This document shows, in pieces, positions 34,224-35,097 of a stretch of 35,097 nt of DNA. Below the pieces are notes generated by a model, which was not told the DNA's origin, made no database searches, and saw only the letters and a list, made by a program, of their open reading frames with translations. Each line of letters starts with the position of its first letter. Position 1 is the stretch's first letter. The DNA lies in NCBI GenBank assembly GCA_003216375.1, contig QCIZ01000017.1, positions 1 to 35,097 on the forward strand, read 5' to 3'. This DNA comes from Prochlorococcus sp. AG-402-O21. Lineage in GTDB: Bacteria; Cyanobacteriota; Cyanobacteriia; PCC-6307; Cyanobiaceae. Both the position numbers and the translations under genes were made by a program.

Positions 34224-34331
34224 ATGACTCCTGAAGCAGAAAAGTTTAACGGTTGGGCTGCAATGCTTGGCTTCGTTGCAGCCTTTGGTGCATATGCAAC
34301 AACAGGTCAAATCATTCCTGGTATTTTCTAA
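34224..34331 (+). CDS. hli: High-light-inducible protein (Hli), 35 residues
   Basis: ATG 34224 to TAA 34329-34331, too short for most gene callers. It encodes MTPEAEKFNGWAAMLGF then VAAFGAYATTGQIIPGIF, a one-helix Lhc-like protein that binds chlorophyll and protects photosystems under stress. The Hli signature ExxNGRxAMLGF is present, but Trp11 stands where Arg is usual. The C-terminal TGQIIPGIF is typical. It is monocistronic: a hairpin precedes it and a strong terminator follows at 34395-34430. It sits in a region with a second hli on the opposite strand. Confidence 0.9.
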   Translation: MTPEAEKFNGWAAMLGFVAAFGAYATTGQIIPGIF

Positions 34332-34394
34332 GTGGAGCTCAATCCATTTAAACCATATCAACAATTTTTTCAAAACCTTTTGAAAAGATCTAAC

Positions 34395-34430
34395 AAAAGT
34401 TCTTAGCGGTCTGGTTAAGAACTTTTTTTT
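34395..34430 (+). terminator. Rho-independent terminator of hli
   Basis: Perfect 11-bp stem AAAAGTTCTTA (34395-34405) with TAAGAACTTTT (34416-34426), a 10-nt loop, and a run of eight T (34423-34430). It is placed 63 nt after the hli stop. Confidence 0.92.
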
Positions 34431-34526
34431 GACGTTTTTCAATGAACAAGAATTTTAATTAAGACGTCTACTTCTAAATTGCTATCAGCAAAAAATAGGC
34501 AGATGGGATGAAAGCATTGGAGAAAT

Positions 34527-34564
34527 CAGCAGCATGAATTCATATGGTTTTAAGGATGCTGCTG
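34527..34564. repeat. 9-bp inverted repeat
   Basis: CAGCAGCAT (34527-34535) and ATGCTGCTG (34556-34564) are exact reverse complements with a 20-nt loop. No T run follows. Function is unknown. Confidence 0.45.
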
Positions 34565-34657
34565 CAATATAGCCGCTATAAACTGGGGGATAAGAGGTGA
34601 TTAGTTTTTATTGATGCAAAGTGATCTAAAAGCAATTTTTTTAAACTATATTTTGTG

Positions 34658-34870
34658 TTAATCGTTTTCGGAAATCGTTTCAAGTAGTCGTGTAAAAACA
34701 CTTTCTCTACTCTTCAATCCCCATTCAATTTTGAGTTCATCAACAAAGTCAATCAAGTTGTTGGGCAGGTTGATCGTGACTTTCGAATAATCCTTTTTGG
34801 AAGCCTTTTGCGATACGGCCAAAACGAAGAAGTTCAATCTATTTGTATCAACGGTAACATATCTTTTCAA
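34658..34870 (-). CDS. Ribbon-helix-helix (CopG/Arc-like) DNA-binding protein
   Basis: A 70-residue protein. The C-terminal half fits a ribbon-helix-helix domain: strand KVTINLP (30-36), helix NLIDFVDELKIEWG, turn KSRES and helix VFTRLLETI. Such proteins bind operators as dimers and are often antitoxins or autoregulators, or arise in mobile elements. The start is TTG at 34870; AAGGGGGG lies 9 nt upstream, an unusually strong ribosome binding site for this genome, which fixes the start. No toxin-like ORF adjoins it. It is separated from the minus-strand hli upstream by a terminator, so it has its own promoter in the 34871-34930 interval. Confidence 0.65.
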   Translation of the reverse strand: MKRYVTVDTNRLNFFVLAVSQKASKKDYSKVTINLPNNLIDFVDELKIEWGLKSRESVFTRLLETISEND

Positions 34871-34930
34871 TGGATCACACCCCCCTTAAAAGTGAACTAA
34901 AACTATCCAGTATTAACTAAATAAAGCAAT

Positions 34931-34969
34931 AAAAAAGCCTCTCCCGTAATGACAAAGAAGAGGCCTTTT
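34931..34969 (-). terminator. Terminator of the minus-strand hli gene
   Basis: Stem GCCTCT (34937-34942) with AGAGGC (34959-34964). Read on the minus strand it ends in GAGGC followed by six T (complement of 34931-34936). A TTTT tract on the other side makes it weakly bidirectional. It lies 24 nt after the hli stop. Confidence 0.88.
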
Positions 34970-34992
34970 ATGTTTGTTTTTAAGAATCAGAA

Positions 34993-35097
34993 TTAAACAA
35001 TTCCTGGAATGATCCAGCCTGTTATTCCGTAGTTAATTACAGCTGCAAAGAAGCCCATCATCGCTAGGCGGCCGTTCATTTGCTCGGCAGTTTTCCA
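34993..35097 (-). CDS. hli: High-light-inducible protein (Hli), 5' part beyond the window
   Basis: An open frame from the window edge to TAA at 34993-34995. The visible 34 residues include WKTAEQMNGRLAMMGFF and end YGITGWIIPGIV. It has the complete chlorophyll-binding motif ExMNGRxAMMGF, with the conserved Arg that the other hli lacks. The N-terminus is cut off by the end of the sequence. A strong terminator follows directly. Confidence 0.93.
   Translation of the reverse strand, partial: WKTAEQMNGRLAMMGFFAAVINYGITGWIIPGIV

Larger units (their letters stand above)
34332..34657. other. Non-coding stretch between hli and the RHH gene
   Basis: It holds the hli terminator, a 9-bp inverted repeat (34527-34564) and an unstarted open frame described in the findings. 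Otherwise I see no gene. The last 80 nt are A/T-rich and would receive the 3' end of the minus-strand ribbon-helix-helix gene. Confidence 0.5.

Noticed and set aside
34206-34442. 78-codon minus-strand ORF
   Set aside because: It lies antisense to the hli gene and its terminator hairpin; the Lys/Phe-rich start is the translation of the T run.
33450-35097. Integrase, transposase or CRISPR array in the accessory end
   Set aside because: I looked for recombinase motifs, inverted terminal repeats and regularly spaced repeats and found none in this window.

Overview
The window reads as a chromosomal segment of a marine picocyanobacterium, most likely Prochlorococcus. The evidence is the low G+C, very tight gene packing, frequent TTG/GTG starts, short single-helix high-light-inducible (Hli) proteins, a PsbN-like protein, PipX next to PipY, SepF, a probable cyanobacterial DgdA glycosyltransferase and an LrtA-type ribosome hibernation factor. 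A low-light clade of the NATL type is a guess from overall feel, not a demonstrated assignment.

Layout. 1-5.9 kb: TrmH, a lone Dpp/Opp-type permease, LepA, malate:quinone oxidoreductase and a NifU-C scaffold. 5.6-7.9 kb: a loose, very AT-rich stretch with a His-rich UreH/NicO-like metal transporter, a PsbN-like protein with a His-containing tail, and at least three tiny ORFs (32-45 codons). 7.9-11.4 kb: a class V aminotransferase that lacks the cysteine-desulfurase loop, MurE, a glutaredoxin-like protein and YidD. 11.5-16 kb: RpsD with a clear terminator, then a sulfur amino acid block (two tandem Cys/Met PLP enzymes and CysK) preceded by a perfect 12-bp palindrome. 16-24 kb: QueA, PdhC (E2), a YlqD-like protein, acyl-ACP/CoA synthetase and LipB on the minus strand, then LrtA/HPF, a DeoC homologue and RecO on the plus strand. 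24-30 kb: a probable DgdA that overlaps ProC tail to tail, then a minus-strand run der - ecfT - pipX - pipY - sepF - proC. 30-33.2 kb: Dus, CobI, MiaE and AroQ.

33.3-35.1 kb: tRNA-Tyr(GUA) and tRNA-Thr(GGU) mark the edge of a gene-poor accessory stretch. It holds a possible broken ORF, two overlapping small basic ORFs (one with an A17 tract), two hli genes and a ribbon-helix-helix protein, separated by strong hairpin terminators. It resembles the tRNA-bordered variable islands of Prochlorococcus.

How genes work together. LipB supplies lipoyl groups for the PdhC E2, the two lying 2.7 kb apart on the same strand. PipX and PipY connect nitrogen/PII signalling and PLP balance with SepF (division) and ProC (proline). 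The metB-like pair and CysK make cysteine and methionine precursors. The observations most worth checking are a DeoC homologue with Gln where the Schiff-base Lys should be, the class V aminotransferase without its catalytic Cys loop, the PsbN-like paralogue, the palindrome before metB, and the small-gene island after the tRNAs.
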